A stretch of 6,256 nucleotides of DNA. It comes from Candidatus Sumerlaeota bacterium. Lineage in GTDB: Bacteria; Sumerlaeota; Sumerlaeia; MWCT01. The notes beneath the pieces are model-generated. The model was not told the origin of the DNA. It did not search any database and was given only the letters and a program-made list of their open reading frames with translations. Shown one piece after another: positions 6,168-6,256 of the stretch (position 1 is its first letter; every line of letters starts with the position of its first letter). The stretch is taken from positions 1-6,256 of the forward strand of contig JAPLSR010000143.1 in the NCBI GenBank assembly GCA_026398545.1. Direction: 5' to 3'. The position numbers and the translations under genes are program-made.

Positions 6168-6256
6168 TAGAGGCGCTCATCCCGACCGGTGTGGATTTCA
6201 TATATGTCAACACGATGGAAGGTCTGCCGGTTGAAAAGAAGATGACGGGGGCGCAG
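6164..6256 (+). CDS. Continuation of the radical SAM gene in the -1 frame, cut by the window edge
   Basis: The frame beginning at ATG 6164 is open to the end of the window (31 codons) and reads MIEALIPTGVDFIYVN followed by a charged segment. Joined behind KYGVSR of the upstream frame, it supplies the strand expected next in a radical SAM barrel (typically a hydrophobic 'V.R....ALIP.G' stretch). The two frames meet at ATGA (6164-6167), where the upstream stop and this ATG overlap. This could be a real start-stop coupled second gene, but loss of one base near 6158-6164, in the genome or in the assembly, explains it more simply. It has no proper ribosome binding site at 6150-6160. Confidence 0.6.
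   Translation, partial: MIEALIPTGVDFIYVNTMEGLPVEKKMTGAQ

Noticed and set aside
5956..6234. 92-codon plus-strand open frame overlapping the radical SAM break
   Set aside because: It is in the third frame, neither the upstream frame nor the -1 continuation. Its product is arginine/serine-rich low-complexity typical of out-of-frame reading.

Overview
The window looks like ordinary chromosomal DNA from an uncultured, diderm-type bacterium. The evidence is a secreted flavoprotein with a Sec/Tat-like leader, a small lipoprotein with a lipobox, a type IV/type II pilin-like protein with a textbook prepilin leader, an iron-sulfur aldo/keto reductase and a radical SAM enzyme. The pilin-like sequence (a long alpha1 helix of the FLEAQVRSK type, then a 'GPD ... 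DPTNGT' C-terminus) resembles those abundant in poorly cultured phyla such as Sumerlaeota, Hydrogenedentota and Omnitrophota. That placement is an impression from memory, not a search result.

Layout. Bases 1-152 are a leader with a possible promoter. 153-2681 (+) encodes a secreted FAD-dependent oxidoreductase with a C-terminal golvesin/xanthan-lyase-like beta domain; it starts at TTG. 2682-2838 is a convergent spacer. On the minus strand follow a small lipoprotein (2839-3270) and, upstream of it, an aldo/keto reductase with two C-terminal [4Fe-4S] motifs (3398-4435). A spacer with several small palindromes separates these from an intrinsic terminator (about 4500-4529, minus strand). That terminator closes a pilin-like unit made of an intact pseudopilin-like gene (4761-5375) followed by an orphan, start-less C-terminal fragment of a second pilin-like gene (4563-4730). 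Divergent from the pilin gene, across a 165-bp spacer, is a radical SAM gene (from 5541). Its reading frame breaks at 6165, and the homologous-looking continuation runs in the -1 frame to the window edge.

The genes do not form one obvious pathway. Three products are predicted to be exported or surface-associated (flavoprotein, lipoprotein, pilin-like protein), while the aldo/keto reductase and radical SAM protein are cytoplasmic Fe-S redox enzymes. I see no CRISPR array, tRNA, rRNA, transposase or defence system. The most interesting points are the orphan pilin C-terminus, whose differences from its neighbour are mostly silent, and the frameshift in the radical SAM gene. I do not see strong evidence of a new multi-gene system.
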